From the NCBI GenBank assembly GCA_905214195.1, contig CAJMLH010000018.1, positions 1-35,276 of the forward strand: 35,276 nt of DNA. Direction: 5' to 3'. Position 1 is the first letter of the stretch. Every line of letters begins with the position of its first letter. The DNA is from an uncultured bacterium. Lineage in GTDB: Bacteria > Bacillota > Clostridia > Peptostreptococcales > Anaerovoracaceae. Position numbers and translations under genes: made by a program. The notes beneath the pieces were generated by a model. That model did no database searches, was not told where the DNA came from, and saw nothing but the letters and a program-made list of their open reading frames with translations. Shown in pieces: positions 16,963-25,420 of the stretch.

Positions 16963-16991
16963 ATTTTAGCATTATCATGCCTGAAAATCAA
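16963..16991 (-). promoter_or_regulatory. Sigma-A promoter of the nup operon
   Basis: On the minus strand TTGATT (16991-16986) and TAAAAT (16968-16963) are 17 bases apart, and the bases before the -10 read TGC, giving an extended -10. It faces nupN. I see no purine riboswitch in the short leader. Confidence 0.72.
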
Positions 16992-17027
16992 TACTTCATA
17001 TGATTATGTTGTGTGTTTTTTCTGTGT

Positions 17028-18023
17028 TTATCTTGATTCTTCAACTGCTACCGCAACTGCCACAGTAGCTCCGACCATAGGATTGTTGCCCATTCCTATG
17101 AATCCCATCATGGCCACATGTGCCGGAACAGATGATGATCCTGCAAACTGAGCATCGGAATGCATTCTTCCCATAGTATCCGTCATTCCGTATGAAGCAG
17201 GTCCTGCTGCCATATTGTCAGGATGAAGAGTTCTTCCCGTACCTCCGCCTGAAGCTACGGAGAAATATTTTTTACCTTGCTGCACACATTCTTTTTTGTA
17301 TGTTCCCGCAACAGGATGCTGGAATCTCGTAGGGTTGGTAGAATTGCCTGTTATGGAAACATCCACCTTTTCAAGATGCATGATTGCAACGCCTTCCCTT
17401 ACATCGTCTGCTCCATAGCAGCGAACTTTTGCTCTTTCACCTTTGGAATACGGAGTTTCATTAACTATTTCCACAGTTCCGTCAGAATAATCAAACTTAG
17501 TCTGAACATATGTAAATCCGTTTATTCTTGAAATTATTTGAGCCGCATCTTTTCCAAGACCATTTAGAATTACTCTCAAAGGATTTTTACGAACTTTATT
17601 TGCAGACTTGGCAATTCCTATTGCGCCTTCTGCCGCCGCAAAGGATTCGTGGCCTGCGAGAAATGCAAAGCACTTTGTTTCTTCACGAAGAAGCATGGCA
17701 GCAAGATTACCATGACCTAATCCTACTTTTCTGTCTTCTGCCACTGAACCTGCAAGACAAAAGGCCTGCAATCCTTCACCTATCGCCTCTGCCGCTTCTG
17801 CCGCCTTTTGGCATCCTTTTTTTATGGCTATTGCCGCTCCTGCTGTATATGCCCAACATGCGTCGTCAAAACATATAGGCTGTATTTCTTTTACTATCTT
17901 CTTTGGATCAAATCCTGCCTTTTCACAAATCTCTGCTGCTTCGGCAAGATCCTTGATGGAATATTTATCAAGAACAGCCTGAATCTTATCAATTTTTCTA
18001 TCGTAATTTTCAAAAGTAATCAT
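17028..18023 (-). CDS. GGGtGRT family protein of unknown function
   Basis: The 331-residue protein carries the signature GGGTGRT at residues 259-265 that names this family. Its function is not established. Visible features are a cysteine-rich N-terminal half (C33, C51, C56, C71, C89, C118, with CFDDAC at 51-56), several glycine-rich stretches, histidines in GLGHGN and LAGHES, and an Ala/Val-rich C-terminus. No signal peptide or membrane segment is seen, so it is probably cytoplasmic. AGGAGG precedes the start. It follows the NifU-like scaffold gene by 11 bases, so the two are almost certainly co-transcribed. By context I infer a role around an Fe-S or related cysteine-bound cofactor, but nothing in the sequence proves it. 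Confidence 0.85.
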   Translation of the reverse strand: MITFENYDRKIDKIQAVLDKYSIKDLAEAAEICEKAGFDPKKIVKEIQPICFDDACWAYTAGAAIAIKKGCQKAAEAAEAIGEGLQAFCLAGSVAEDRKVGLGHGNLAAMLLREETKCFAFLAGHESFAAAEGAIGIAKSANKVRKNPLRVILNGLGKDAAQIISRINGFTYVQTKFDYSDGTVEIVNETPYSKGERAKVRCYGADDVREGVAIMHLEKVDVSITGNSTNPTRFQHPVAGTYKKECVQQGKKYFSVASGGGTGRTLHPDNMAAGPASYGMTDTMGRMHSDAQFAGSSSVPAHVAMMGFIGMGNNPMVGATVAVAVAVEESR

Positions 18024-18034
18024 TACTGCTCCTC

Positions 18035-18727
18035 CTATTCCTTTCTTGGATCTATAGTCTTAACGGCTTCCTCAAACCTTCCGTAAGTACCCTCAGCTTT
18101 TTCAAGAGCCTCAGCTGAATCAGCACCTGATTTGAGTGCATCCATAAGTTTCCCCAAATTAACATATTTATATCCGATTACATTGTTTTCTTCGTCAAGG
18201 CCTACTTCTGTTATATATCCTTCCGCCAGTTCAAGATATCTTGCGCCCTTGGCTTTTGTGGAATATATGGTTCCCACTTGGCTTCTTGTCCCTTTTCCCA
18301 AATCTTCAAGTCCTGCACCTACAGCAAGTCCGCCTTCTGAAAATGCCGACTGACTGCGTCCATAAACAATCTGAAGGAACAATTCTCTCATAGCCGTGTT
18401 GATTGCGTCGCATACAAGGTCTGTATTAAGTGCTTCCAGCAAAGTCTTTCCAACAAGAATTTCTCCTGCCATAGCTGCGGAATGAGTCATTCCCGAACAA
18501 CCTAAAGTTTCTACAAGAGCTTCCTCTATAATTCCGTCTTTGATGTTCAAAGTAAGCTTGCAGGCTCCCTGCTGAGGTGCGCACCAACCCACACCGTGAG
18601 TAAGGCCCGAAATGTCAGATACTTCTTTGACCTGCACCCACTTACCTTCCTGCGGAATGGGACTTGGACCGTGATAAGCTCCTTTATTAACGGGACACAT
18701 ATTTTCTACTTCTTTTGTATATATCAT
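18035..18727 (-). CDS. NifU-like iron-sulfur cluster scaffold protein
   Basis: The 230-residue protein resembles the NifU/IscU N-terminal scaffold fold. Candidate cluster ligands are C49 and C56 (GWCAPQQGAC) and C77 in LGCSGMTHSAAMAGEIL, which corresponds to the GCGSAIAS region of NifU. Further cysteines are C11 and C106. The third canonical scaffold cysteine is not obvious, and an extra C-terminal region of about 80 residues has no parallel in IscU. It is therefore a divergent scaffold, not a housekeeping one. Start at 18727 is supported by AGGAGG 5 bases upstream. It is the first gene of a two-gene unit with the GGGtGRT gene. Confidence 0.8.
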   Translation of the reverse strand: MIYTKEVENMCPVNKGAYHGPSPIPQEGKWVQVKEVSDISGLTHGVGWCAPQQGACKLTLNIKDGIIEEALVETLGCSGMTHSAAMAGEILVGKTLLEALNTDLVCDAINTAMRELFLQIVYGRSQSAFSEGGLAVGAGLEDLGKGTRSQVGTIYSTKAKGARYLELAEGYITEVGLDEENNVIGYKYVNLGKLMDALKSGADSAEALEKAEGTYGRFEEAVKTIDPRKE

Positions 18728-18805
18728 TTTGCCCTCCTAAAAAATCCAATGCAGCTCAAATGTCTGCTGTTTATATTTAATCACAAAGGCTAATATTTTT
18801 CAAGT

Positions 18806-18840
18806 AAAAAGCGGATGTGAAAACATCCACATCCGCTTTT
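18806..18840. terminator. Terminator after the 5'-nucleotidase gene
   Basis: A 9-bp GC-rich stem (GCGGATGTG at 18811-18819 with CACATCCGC at 18828-18836), extended by A/T pairs, is flanked by five A on the left and four T on the right. It can act on either strand and separates the nucleotidase transcript from the NifU-like/GGGtGRT unit. Confidence 0.85.
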
Positions 18841-18866
18841 ATCATAAAATTACTCAATTAGAATTA

Positions 18867-20900
18867 CTAATCTTCTTTTTTGTTAACTTTTGTTACACCT
18901 GCAATACATGCAGACGCAAGAAGCATTGCCATTATATATAATCCCATATGGCTGTTGTCACCTGTTTCTGGAGTTGTTGTTTCTGCTCCTGTTGTCTGGG
19001 CTGCTCCGCATCTTACACATTTTCCGTCTTTGTATTCATGACCTAATGCCTTTATTACCTCGCCTTTGATTTCTTCTTTACATGTAGGACAAACTTTGTC
19101 GCCTGTATATCCATCCTTAGTACATGTCGGTTCAACTGCGCCTGTAACTTCTCCATCTGCTACATCATGACTGCATTTAACAGTAATACGGCCTTCTCCC
19201 GTAACTTCACCGTAAGGAGAATTGTCTGCTGTTATAGTGTGAAGACCTGTCGCTTCATCTACAGGGAATGATTCTATATAGTTTGCAAGCACCATATAAT
19301 CTTCCATAACATAGTCAAGAACATTTACTGCACCGTCAAACATTGCGAATCCATCTCCAAGATCACGCAGAGTGTAGTTGTATCCTGCAAGGTTATACTT
19401 CGCATTCAAGTCGATAGGCTGATAGCTGCCGCTTTCCTTATCATAAATCTTGACATTTCTTACTCTGTATTCCCCTGTAGGGCCGCCTGTCCAAACTCCT
19501 TTTTCATCCTTTTGTACTGTAGATTCTATGTATGGGTTTATTTCATAAGTCAATCCCGAAACATGGAGGAATCCGCCGCATTCTGTAGGATAATCCTTTG
19601 CACCCCATTCTAAAGCATCCAGAATCTGCTGTCCTGTAACTGTCTGCAAACATGCCACATTTCCAAAAGTATGTATTGATTTGCAGTCAAGATATGACAT
19701 TTCGCCTGTGATAGCTTTGTTTCTTACTCCTCCGCCGTTCATAATGGCAACATCAACATCAAGCTCCATGTTGTCAAACAGATAGTACAGTGCGTCTGCC
19801 GCAAAATCTCCTGTATTGGTCTCCTGCTTGCGGACAATACGATTGCCGTCCTTATCGTAGTTGTCAAAAACAACTTCGGCTTTTCCTATTATAACTCCAA
19901 GCTTTTCTTCTATAGCTGCCATCCATTTATCTTCTATAGATGCAACATCTGCATCTCTTTCAACACCGTCAGCATAATTGATAAGTTCAGTTTTTATTTC
20001 TCCATCGGCTGTAATTGTCATCTTGCCTACTGCTCCAAGGTATGAACCGGACTGAGTAAGCAAAACTTCACTGCCGTCTTTATCTTTGACTGCCTGTCCG
20101 CTGATTGTGCTGTGGGAATGTCCGTCTATGAACGCATCGAATCCATCTGTATTTGCTATAACATCTGTAGATCTCCAAGGAGCCGAACCTGCATCCAGTC
20201 CCAAATGGCCAAGACCGATTATATAATCCGCACCCTCTGCCTTAGCTTCGTCTATAGCCTTTTGTACATCGTCATAAAGGGCTTTGCCATCTGTTCCTCC
20301 TGCAATTCCATAGATGTACTTTCCGTTTTCATCCTGGAAATATGAAGGTGTGGATTTTGTAAAAGATTCAGGAGTAGTAACACCTACAAAAGCAATTTTA
20401 ACTCCGCCCTTTTCAAATATCTTATAGCTGTCGAGTACATTAGTTCCTCTTACGCCATCCTTTTCATTGTAGAAGTTACATGAAACATAAGGGAAAGCGC
20501 TGTTCTGAGCAACATCCAATGCTCTGAGCATACCGTAATCGAATTCATGGTTGCCAAGGGTAGCAAGATCATAACCTGCTGTTTCCATCATCTTAATAAT
20601 ATTTTTCCCCTGATCCATTGAGCCATAGGCAGTACCTTGAATGTGATCCCCTGCATCTACCAACAGAGCATTCTCGCCGAAGCTTTCCTTAAGCGCCGCC
20701 AGTCTTGAATAACTCCACGCAATATGTTCCTGTTCATTATCGTCTTTAACAGTTCCGTTGTCGATATAAGTATGAACATCGTTAGTATAAAGTATTGTTA
20801 TATCTTCTGTCTGTGCAAATGCTGACATAGGCACTGCAAGAGTAAAAAGCATACAAAATACTACGAGTATACTTAACCAACGCTTAGTCCTACCTTTCAT
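18867..20900 (-). CDS. Cell-wall-anchored 5'-nucleotidase/metallophosphatase
   Basis: This UshA/YfkN-type enzyme of 677 residues should hydrolyse extracellular nucleotides to nucleosides and phosphate. After a signal peptide (about 1-30) come the metallophosphoesterase motifs: ILYTNDVHTY, DAGDHIQG, LGNHEFDYG, GLGHLG and DGHSHS. The C-terminal 5'-nucleotidase domain covers about 340-550, with NGGGVR. A cysteine module follows (C576, C593, CPTC at 604-607, CVRC at 628-631), resembling a short zinc-ribbon-like repeat. The C-terminus has PETGD (644-648), a hydrophobic segment and a charged tail, a sortase-type anchor lacking the leading L of LPxTG. It has its own promoter and terminator. Its product nucleosides would suit the nup importer. 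Confidence 0.9.
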   Translation of the reverse strand: MKGRTKRWLSILVVFCMLFTLAVPMSAFAQTEDITILYTNDVHTYIDNGTVKDDNEQEHIAWSYSRLAALKESFGENALLVDAGDHIQGTAYGSMDQGKNIIKMMETAGYDLATLGNHEFDYGMLRALDVAQNSAFPYVSCNFYNEKDGVRGTNVLDSYKIFEKGGVKIAFVGVTTPESFTKSTPSYFQDENGKYIYGIAGGTDGKALYDDVQKAIDEAKAEGADYIIGLGHLGLDAGSAPWRSTDVIANTDGFDAFIDGHSHSTISGQAVKDKDGSEVLLTQSGSYLGAVGKMTITADGEIKTELINYADGVERDADVASIEDKWMAAIEEKLGVIIGKAEVVFDNYDKDGNRIVRKQETNTGDFAADALYYLFDNMELDVDVAIMNGGGVRNKAITGEMSYLDCKSIHTFGNVACLQTVTGQQILDALEWGAKDYPTECGGFLHVSGLTYEINPYIESTVQKDEKGVWTGGPTGEYRVRNVKIYDKESGSYQPIDLNAKYNLAGYNYTLRDLGDGFAMFDGAVNVLDYVMEDYMVLANYIESFPVDEATGLHTITADNSPYGEVTGEGRITVKCSHDVADGEVTGAVEPTCTKDGYTGDKVCPTCKEEIKGEVIKALGHEYKDGKCVRCGAAQTTGAETTTPETGDNSHMGLYIMAMLLASACIAGVTKVNKKED

Positions 20901-20947
20901 TTTATCTCTCCTTTCAAAATGAGCATTTTATTATGGCTTTATTTAAC

Positions 20948-20977
20948 ATTATACATAGTAAGACACAGCATGGGCAA
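20948..20977 (-). promoter_or_regulatory. Probable sigma-A promoter of the 5'-nucleotidase gene
   Basis: On the minus strand TTGCCC (20977-20972) and a perfect TATAAT (20953-20948) are 18 bases apart, about 48 bases before the start codon, which has AAAGGAGAG upstream. The -35 is weak, which may mean an activator or regulation is needed. I see no terminator hairpin for sigG in the remaining gap. Confidence 0.6.
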
Positions 20978-21073
20978 GCTATTATTTGTAAAATTCAAAT
21001 CAAATATTCATGTATACAAAATACAACGCTTCTTTCTCTTATATCGTTTATATCTTTTTAAGTTGCAAAGCTT

Positions 21074-21847
21074 TCAGCTCAATTCCTTTCTCATGGCTGA
21101 AAGGGCATTTTTTTCAAGCCTGCTGACCTGAGCCTGAGAGATTCCTATTTCTTTTGCAACCTCCATCTGAGTCTTTCCTTCAAAAAAACGGATATTGAGA
21201 ATGTGTCTTTCTCTTGGGGTGAGCTTGTCCATCGCTTCCGAAAGAGATATATTCTCAATCCACTTCGTATCTGTATTTTTAGTATCAGAGACTTGATCCA
21301 TTACATAGATTGCATCTCCGTCATCATGAAAAACAGGTTCAAAGAGAGATACCGGTTCCTGTATGGACTCAAGTGCCGTAACTACATCTTCACGGTTAAC
21401 TTCCATTGAGGCGGCTATTTCTGTCACTGTAGGCTCTCTCTGAAGATTTCTTGCAAGAACCTCTTTAGCTTGAAGCGATTTATATGCCAAGTCCCTCAAG
21501 GACCGGGATACTCTAATCGAATTGTTGTCTCTCAAATATCTGCGTACTTCTCCTATAATCATCGGCACAGCATAAGTCGAAAATTTAACACCATGGCTCA
21601 TATCAAAATTATCGAGAGCCTTGATAAGACCTATACATCCCACCTGAAACAAATCGTCCGGATTTTCTCCTCTTCCGGCAAAACGCTGTATCACACTCAG
21701 TACGAGTCTTAGATTTCCTTTTATAAACATATCACGGACCGAATCATCTCCGTCTTTTATCTGCTTCAGCATTTTTACCATTTGTGCCTCTTTATACAAA
21801 GGCAGCTTGGAAGTGTCCACACCACAAATTTCAACTTTATTCGCCAT
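21074..21847 (-). CDS. sigG: Sporulation sigma factor SigG
   Basis: SigG directs late forespore transcription. The N-terminal NKVEICGVDTSKLP is a hallmark of SigG, and the core matches it throughout: GNLRLVLSVIQRF, DDLFQVGCIGLIKALDNFD, VKFSTYAVPMIIGE and RRYLRDNNSIRVSRSLRD. Region 4 ends with GKTQMEVAKEIGISQAQVSRLEKNAL. I prefer the ATG at 21847 (257 residues), which aligns with known SigG starts; a start at 21865 would add six residues not seen in the family. The ribosome-binding site is a weak GGGATGGG. It lies about 100 bases after sigE, the order conserved across spore formers. I found no convincing sigma-F promoter in the gap. Confidence 0.95.
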   Translation of the reverse strand: MANKVEICGVDTSKLPLYKEAQMVKMLKQIKDGDDSVRDMFIKGNLRLVLSVIQRFAGRGENPDDLFQVGCIGLIKALDNFDMSHGVKFSTYAVPMIIGEVRRYLRDNNSIRVSRSLRDLAYKSLQAKEVLARNLQREPTVTEIAASMEVNREDVVTALESIQEPVSLFEPVFHDDGDAIYVMDQVSDTKNTDTKWIENISLSEAMDKLTPRERHILNIRFFEGKTQMEVAKEIGISQAQVSRLEKNALSAMRKELS

Positions 21848-21949
21848 AATACATACCCATCCCATTCACAAATATTTTAAGTTTAGTTATGTACTGAGGG
21901 CTTAATGCTTATGTATGTCAAAGTGTGGCAATTTGTAATCAAACACATC

Positions 21950-22684
21950 TTATCCCAATTTTCTTATCTCCTTTTGGAGTCTTGATATTATTCTTTTTTC
22001 GAGTCGTGATATATAAGACTGAGAAATTCCCAGTTTATCGGCAACCTCCTTTTGAGTCATCTCTTTCCCGCTTTTGAGGCCGAATCTCATTTCCATCAGT
22101 TCCTTTTCTCTCGGTTCAAGTTTGTTCATTGCTCCGTATAAAAGAGTTCTGTTTACTTCATCTTCCAACCTATGATACACAGTATCGTTTTCTGTTCCCA
22201 AAATGTCCGACAGCAAAAGCTCGTTTCCGTCCCAATCCACATTTAACGGTTCGTCAAGGCTGACCTCACTTTTGAGCTTGGTATTTCTCCTTAAATACAT
22301 CAATATCTCGTTTTCTATACACCGAGAAGCATATGTCGCCAATTTTATATTTTTCTCCGGCTTAAAAGTATTTACAGCCTTTATCAGTCCTATAGTCCCT
22401 ATAGAAATTAAATCTTCAACATTTACTCCTGCATTTTCAAATTTTTTTGATATATATACTACAAGTCTCAAATTTCTCTCTATCAAAATACTTCTGGCAT
22501 CCATGTTTCCCGCTGCATACTCTGCCAAAAGACGACTTTCTTCATCTCTGGCAAGAGGCGGCGGCAATACATCACTTCCACCTATATAGAAAACATCTCT
22601 TACTTTACCTGTAATCAATGTCTTGAGTCGTTTTATCATCCGTTCAAATGTTATTGTCGGCAAAAACCTGAATACTTTATACAT
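21950..22684 (-). CDS. sigE: Sporulation sigma factor SigE (pro-form)
   Basis: SigE directs early mother-cell transcription. The 244-residue protein has an N-terminal pro-sequence of about 32 residues before FYIGGSDVLPPPL, which aligns with the SpoIIGA cleavage region and start of mature SigE. Core motifs are ERNLRLVVYISKKFENAG, EDLISIGTIGLIKAVNTF and ASRCIENEILMYLRRN; region 4 ends with LGISQSYISRLEKRI. I keep the ATG at 22684, because GGGAGG lies about 11 bases upstream in the end of spoIIGA. The ATG at 22639 would give a Bacillus-like pro-length but has no ribosome-binding site. Overlap with spoIIGA is 8 bases, so protease and substrate are translationally coupled. Confidence 0.95.
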   Translation of the reverse strand: MYKVFRFLPTITFERMIKRLKTLITGKVRDVFYIGGSDVLPPPLARDEESRLLAEYAAGNMDARSILIERNLRLVVYISKKFENAGVNVEDLISIGTIGLIKAVNTFKPEKNIKLATYASRCIENEILMYLRRNTKLKSEVSLDEPLNVDWDGNELLLSDILGTENDTVYHRLEDEVNRTLLYGAMNKLEPREKELMEMRFGLKSGKEMTQKEVADKLGISQSYISRLEKRIISRLQKEIRKLG

Positions 22685-23492
22685 TTTGAAGCAATCCTCC
22701 CTCTAAAAACTCTCTGCTCATAAGTACTTCAAAATCATCAAAATCACCTTCATAGAATGCTATGTATCCTCCATCCAATGTATGATTTTCAAAAATTATT
22801 CTGTCTGTTCTAACGGCTTCAAGACTGCCTGCCTTAACACCTACCGACCTGTAGGGAATCAACCTGTACCTGCCGGGCATGCTCTCCGCCTTAAATGGCA
22901 ATCTTGAAGCACCTTTTCTGTCTAAAAGAATAACCGGTTTACCTGTTAAAGGCTCTTTAAGACAGTTCCCCGAATCCACAAAAGCTTTGAAAAAATAGCT
23001 TTTGCCATCTATAATAAAACACACCTTTCCTCTCATGGTTATATCACGGCCATACTTTCTCACAAACTTAACAAACCAGTATACAAATCCAAAAATCAAA
23101 ATTCCCAAACATAACAACCTAAAATATGTCAAAACATCCATATAAATTATTCCCTGATGTGAGATTACAGGTGTTCTGCGCCACAACAGAAGCATCATAA
23201 TGCCGCCTCCGCTGGCGAAAGTTAAAATCAAAAACAACCCTGTTATCTTTGTAATATTCTTTATGCCGAAAACTGAAGCCACACATGATAAACATGCTGC
23301 CACACGCAATACCGAAGACCAGAGGCTGTCTACAGGCAGAAATATTACAAATCCGCTTATACCGCATAGTAAAGAGCCTATCAATACTCGCACGATAGCG
23401 GGTCTTTTGCCTATAAGCTTTGCTGTAAGAATTAACAACACAAATCCTGCGATAAAGTTCTCAAGAAATAAATATTCTCCATATATGACCAT
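22677..23492 (-). CDS. spoIIGA: Sigma-E processing protease SpoIIGA
   Basis: SpoIIGA is a membrane aspartic protease that removes the SigE pro-sequence. The N-terminal half has about five hydrophobic segments, starting with the typical MVIYGEYLFLENF. The soluble half has the catalytic motif VDSGNCLKEPLTGKPVI, with the active aspartate in DSGN. At 271 residues it is slightly shorter than Bacillus SpoIIGA (about 309). A ribosome-binding site GAGGTGGGAG precedes the ATG. Candidate Spo0A boxes and a long-spacer promoter lie upstream. Confidence 0.93.
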   Translation of the reverse strand: MVIYGEYLFLENFIAGFVLLILTAKLIGKRPAIVRVLIGSLLCGISGFVIFLPVDSLWSSVLRVAACLSCVASVFGIKNITKITGLFLILTFASGGGIMMLLLWRRTPVISHQGIIYMDVLTYFRLLCLGILIFGFVYWFVKFVRKYGRDITMRGKVCFIIDGKSYFFKAFVDSGNCLKEPLTGKPVILLDRKGASRLPFKAESMPGRYRLIPYRSVGVKAGSLEAVRTDRIIFENHTLDGGYIAFYEGDFDDFEVLMSREFLEGGLLQNV

Positions 23493-23510
23493 CTCCCACC
23501 TCGCCTGTTA

Positions 23511-23544
23511 ATAATACATCACTCCAGGCAAGAAGTATGTCGAA
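23511..23544 (-). promoter_or_regulatory. Candidate spoIIG promoter with overlapping Spo0A box
   Basis: A -10 TATTAT (23516-23511, minus strand) lies 21-22 bases from TTCGACA (23544-23538), which is also an exact match to the Spo0A core TGTCGAA on the plus strand. Bacillus spoIIG likewise has a long-spacer sigma-A promoter with 0A boxes over the -35, so this layout is expected from known biology. Confidence 0.55.
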
Positions 23545-23569
23545 TCTTGCTGCTCTGAAAAATTTTTTC

Positions 23570-23578
23570 GTTGACAAA
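23570..23578 (-). promoter_or_regulatory. Candidate upstream Spo0A box
   Basis: The minus strand reads TTTGTCAAC, matching 8 of 9 positions of the Spo0A box TTTGTCRAA. It lies about 33 bases upstream of the box that overlaps the -35, close to three helical turns. Confidence 0.45.
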
Positions 23579-23601
23579 AAAGTTCCCCTAAAAATCGGCT
23601 C

Positions 23602-23641
23602 AAATAAAACAGCTCTGAATACAAATATGCTCCAGAGCCGT
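23602..23641 (-). terminator. Terminator after the DUF3343 gene
   Basis: A 9-bp stem (23633-23641 with 23609-23617, one G-T pair) is followed on the minus strand by TTTATTT. Part of the same right arm (23635-23640) can pair instead with 23596-23601, which is followed by ATTTTT, giving a second, mutually exclusive terminator. Confidence 0.6.
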
Positions 23642-23700
23642 TATGACAGATGTTTGACTCAACTCTTTGCAGCTTTAGCCGTCAATATACATATCCTGTC

Positions 23701-23964
23701 TTAATATATTTTATTGTATCTTTCATTTTCTTTTTCTCTATGGGCAATTTCATACACGCCCCTTAAGTCTATCTGCCGCATCTCAAGGACTTTCAAAGCT
23801 TCTTCTAAAGAATCGGTTTTAAGACAAATTCCTGTTCCGCACGATCTCAATAATTCCTGCGGCAGCCTTTTTATGCGAGCTCTTATACCTGCTTCATTGA
23901 GCATATCCAATGCATAAGAAGCCTTATAAAATGATGAAAATGCCATAATATATTCTTTTTCCAT
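23701..23964 (-). CDS. DUF3343 protein, putative Se/S carrier-like
   Basis: The 87-residue protein begins MEKEYIMAFSSFYKASYALDM and contains SCGTGICLKTDSLEEALKVL. These fit DUF3343, a family described as putative Se/S-carrier-like because of its conserved cysteine(s) after a YeeE/YedE or SirA-like context in other genomes. The two cysteines in SCGTGIC are the likely functional residues. Its role here is unknown. The ATG at 23964 has GGGGGG 10 bases upstream; a frame start at 23994 lacks one. It stands about 100 bases after the DacF-like gene and may share its transcript; a terminator isolates it from spoIIGA. Confidence 0.75.
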   Translation of the reverse strand: MEKEYIMAFSSFYKASYALDMLNEAGIRARIKRLPQELLRSCGTGICLKTDSLEEALKVLEMRQIDLRGVYEIAHREKENERYNKIY

Positions 23965-24064
23965 TATCGAACAGCCCCCCTGTCTGTTTTTCATACATTT
24001 TTTTTATCTTTTGTATGTATCTTGACGGTTTATCTTAGAAATTGGAGGCCGTTTTACCATGCGG

Positions 24065-25384
24065 CTAAAAAATCTTTTTAAAAAGTCTTGACATAAGCTG
24101 TTTAAATGATGCCTTTTTTACATCCCCTCCGGCAACAAGAGAATACTCTCCTACTTTTTCATCACCGTTATAAACATGTAGTTTTCCTATCTCTTCACCC
24201 TTTGCAACAGGAAGTTCTATCTTATCTTTAATAACCACTTTTGTTTTGATATTTTCGGAACTCCCTTTTTCTGCAAGCACAGTTATCCTTTGGTCAGCAA
24301 CTGCCTCAACTTTCTGCGGATTTCCTCTCTCTACTGTAAGCTTCTCCATGGATTCTCCCTTTTCCGCAACTACATGAGTCTCATATGCTGCAAATCCATA
24401 ATCAAGAATCTTGCTTATTTCCTGATTTCTTATGTCTGCTGTTTCACATCCTAAAGCAACTGCTATCAGCCTTGTTTCCCCCCTTGACGCCGAAGCTGAA
24501 AGGCAATAGCCTGCATCACTTGTAAATCCGGTTTTAATTCCGTCACATCCTTGATACTGCTTTATCAGTTTGTTGGTATTGGTCAGCCCAAATTCCTTTT
24601 CTTTTCCGGGTAATCCTACTGTGATAGTATCCTGCCATGTGGTGAACCATTTTCTTATTTCTTCATATTTGTACAATTCTTTAGACATTATTGATATATC
24701 ATATGCGCTCGAATAGTGTTCTGCCACAGGGAGTCCATTTGTATTTACAAAATGGCTGTCTCTCATTCCTATCTCTTTAGCCTTTTCATTCATCTTTTCA
24801 ACGAAAATTTCTTCACTGCCACAGACATATTCAGCCAAAGCAACACAACCGTCATTGGCGCTGGCCATTGCCACACCCTTGAGCAGCTCACTGACTGTAT
24901 GAGTTTCTCCGGCCTCCATATACATTTGACTTCCTCCCATGGAGGCTGCCCTCTGTGAGATTGTGACTTTATCATCAAGGGTAATTTTCCCGGAATCAAC
25001 ACAATCCATAACAAGCAGCATTGTCATAACCTTAGTTACTGAAGCTAACGGCAGTTCTTCATGAGCCTTTTGCTGAAACAAAATTTTGCCTGTATCCGCA
25101 TCTATCAGGACTGCCGCTTTTGCAGCAACCTCAAATGGAGCAGACTGTTCCCGCTGAGGTGTATCATCGTTTACAGTCTCAAGTTCTAAAGGTTCATGCT
25201 TCGGCAGGTTATTTGCAATGCCTGCACATGCGCATAAAATTACAGCGCATCCCAATATGGTCACAAATATCTTTCTTTTGTACTTTAAAAATCCTCTCCT
25301 ATTTTTCTTTTTTTCATTTATATGGTGTTTTTCATCTGCACTGTGATTTATATCCATTACTTCCCGTCGTTTCCTCAACTTCAT
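24065..25384 (-). CDS. D-alanyl-D-alanine carboxypeptidase (DacF/PBP5 family)
   Basis: This low-molecular-mass PBP trims the terminal D-alanine of peptidoglycan stem peptides. A basic cytoplasmic N-terminus of about 38 residues precedes a membrane segment (about 39-57). The SxxK motif is in LASVTKVM, SxN in MASANDGCVAL and KTG in DGIKTGFTS. A C-terminal beta-rich PBP5-type domain follows, ending in a basic amphipathic helix (KQLMSRLFKKIF) that could bind the membrane. The frame is open to 25450, but I prefer the ATG at 25384 (439 residues), downstream of a candidate promoter and with AAGGA upstream; 25357 is also possible. It resembles DacF most, and the neighbourhood is sporulation genes, so a role in spore cortex is plausible. 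Confidence 0.88.
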   Translation of the reverse strand: MKLRKRREVMDINHSADEKHHINEKKKNRRGFLKYKRKIFVTILGCAVILCACAGIANNLPKHEPLELETVNDDTPQREQSAPFEVAAKAAVLIDADTGKILFQQKAHEELPLASVTKVMTMLLVMDCVDSGKITLDDKVTISQRAASMGGSQMYMEAGETHTVSELLKGVAMASANDGCVALAEYVCGSEEIFVEKMNEKAKEIGMRDSHFVNTNGLPVAEHYSSAYDISIMSKELYKYEEIRKWFTTWQDTITVGLPGKEKEFGLTNTNKLIKQYQGCDGIKTGFTSDAGYCLSASASRGETRLIAVALGCETADIRNQEISKILDYGFAAYETHVVAEKGESMEKLTVERGNPQKVEAVADQRITVLAEKGSSENIKTKVVIKDKIELPVAKGEEIGKLHVYNGDEKVGEYSLVAGGDVKKASFKQLMSRLFKKIF

Positions 25385-25420
25385 AAAAAGCGCCGTCCTT
25401 TCTACATATATGGTCTCTAA

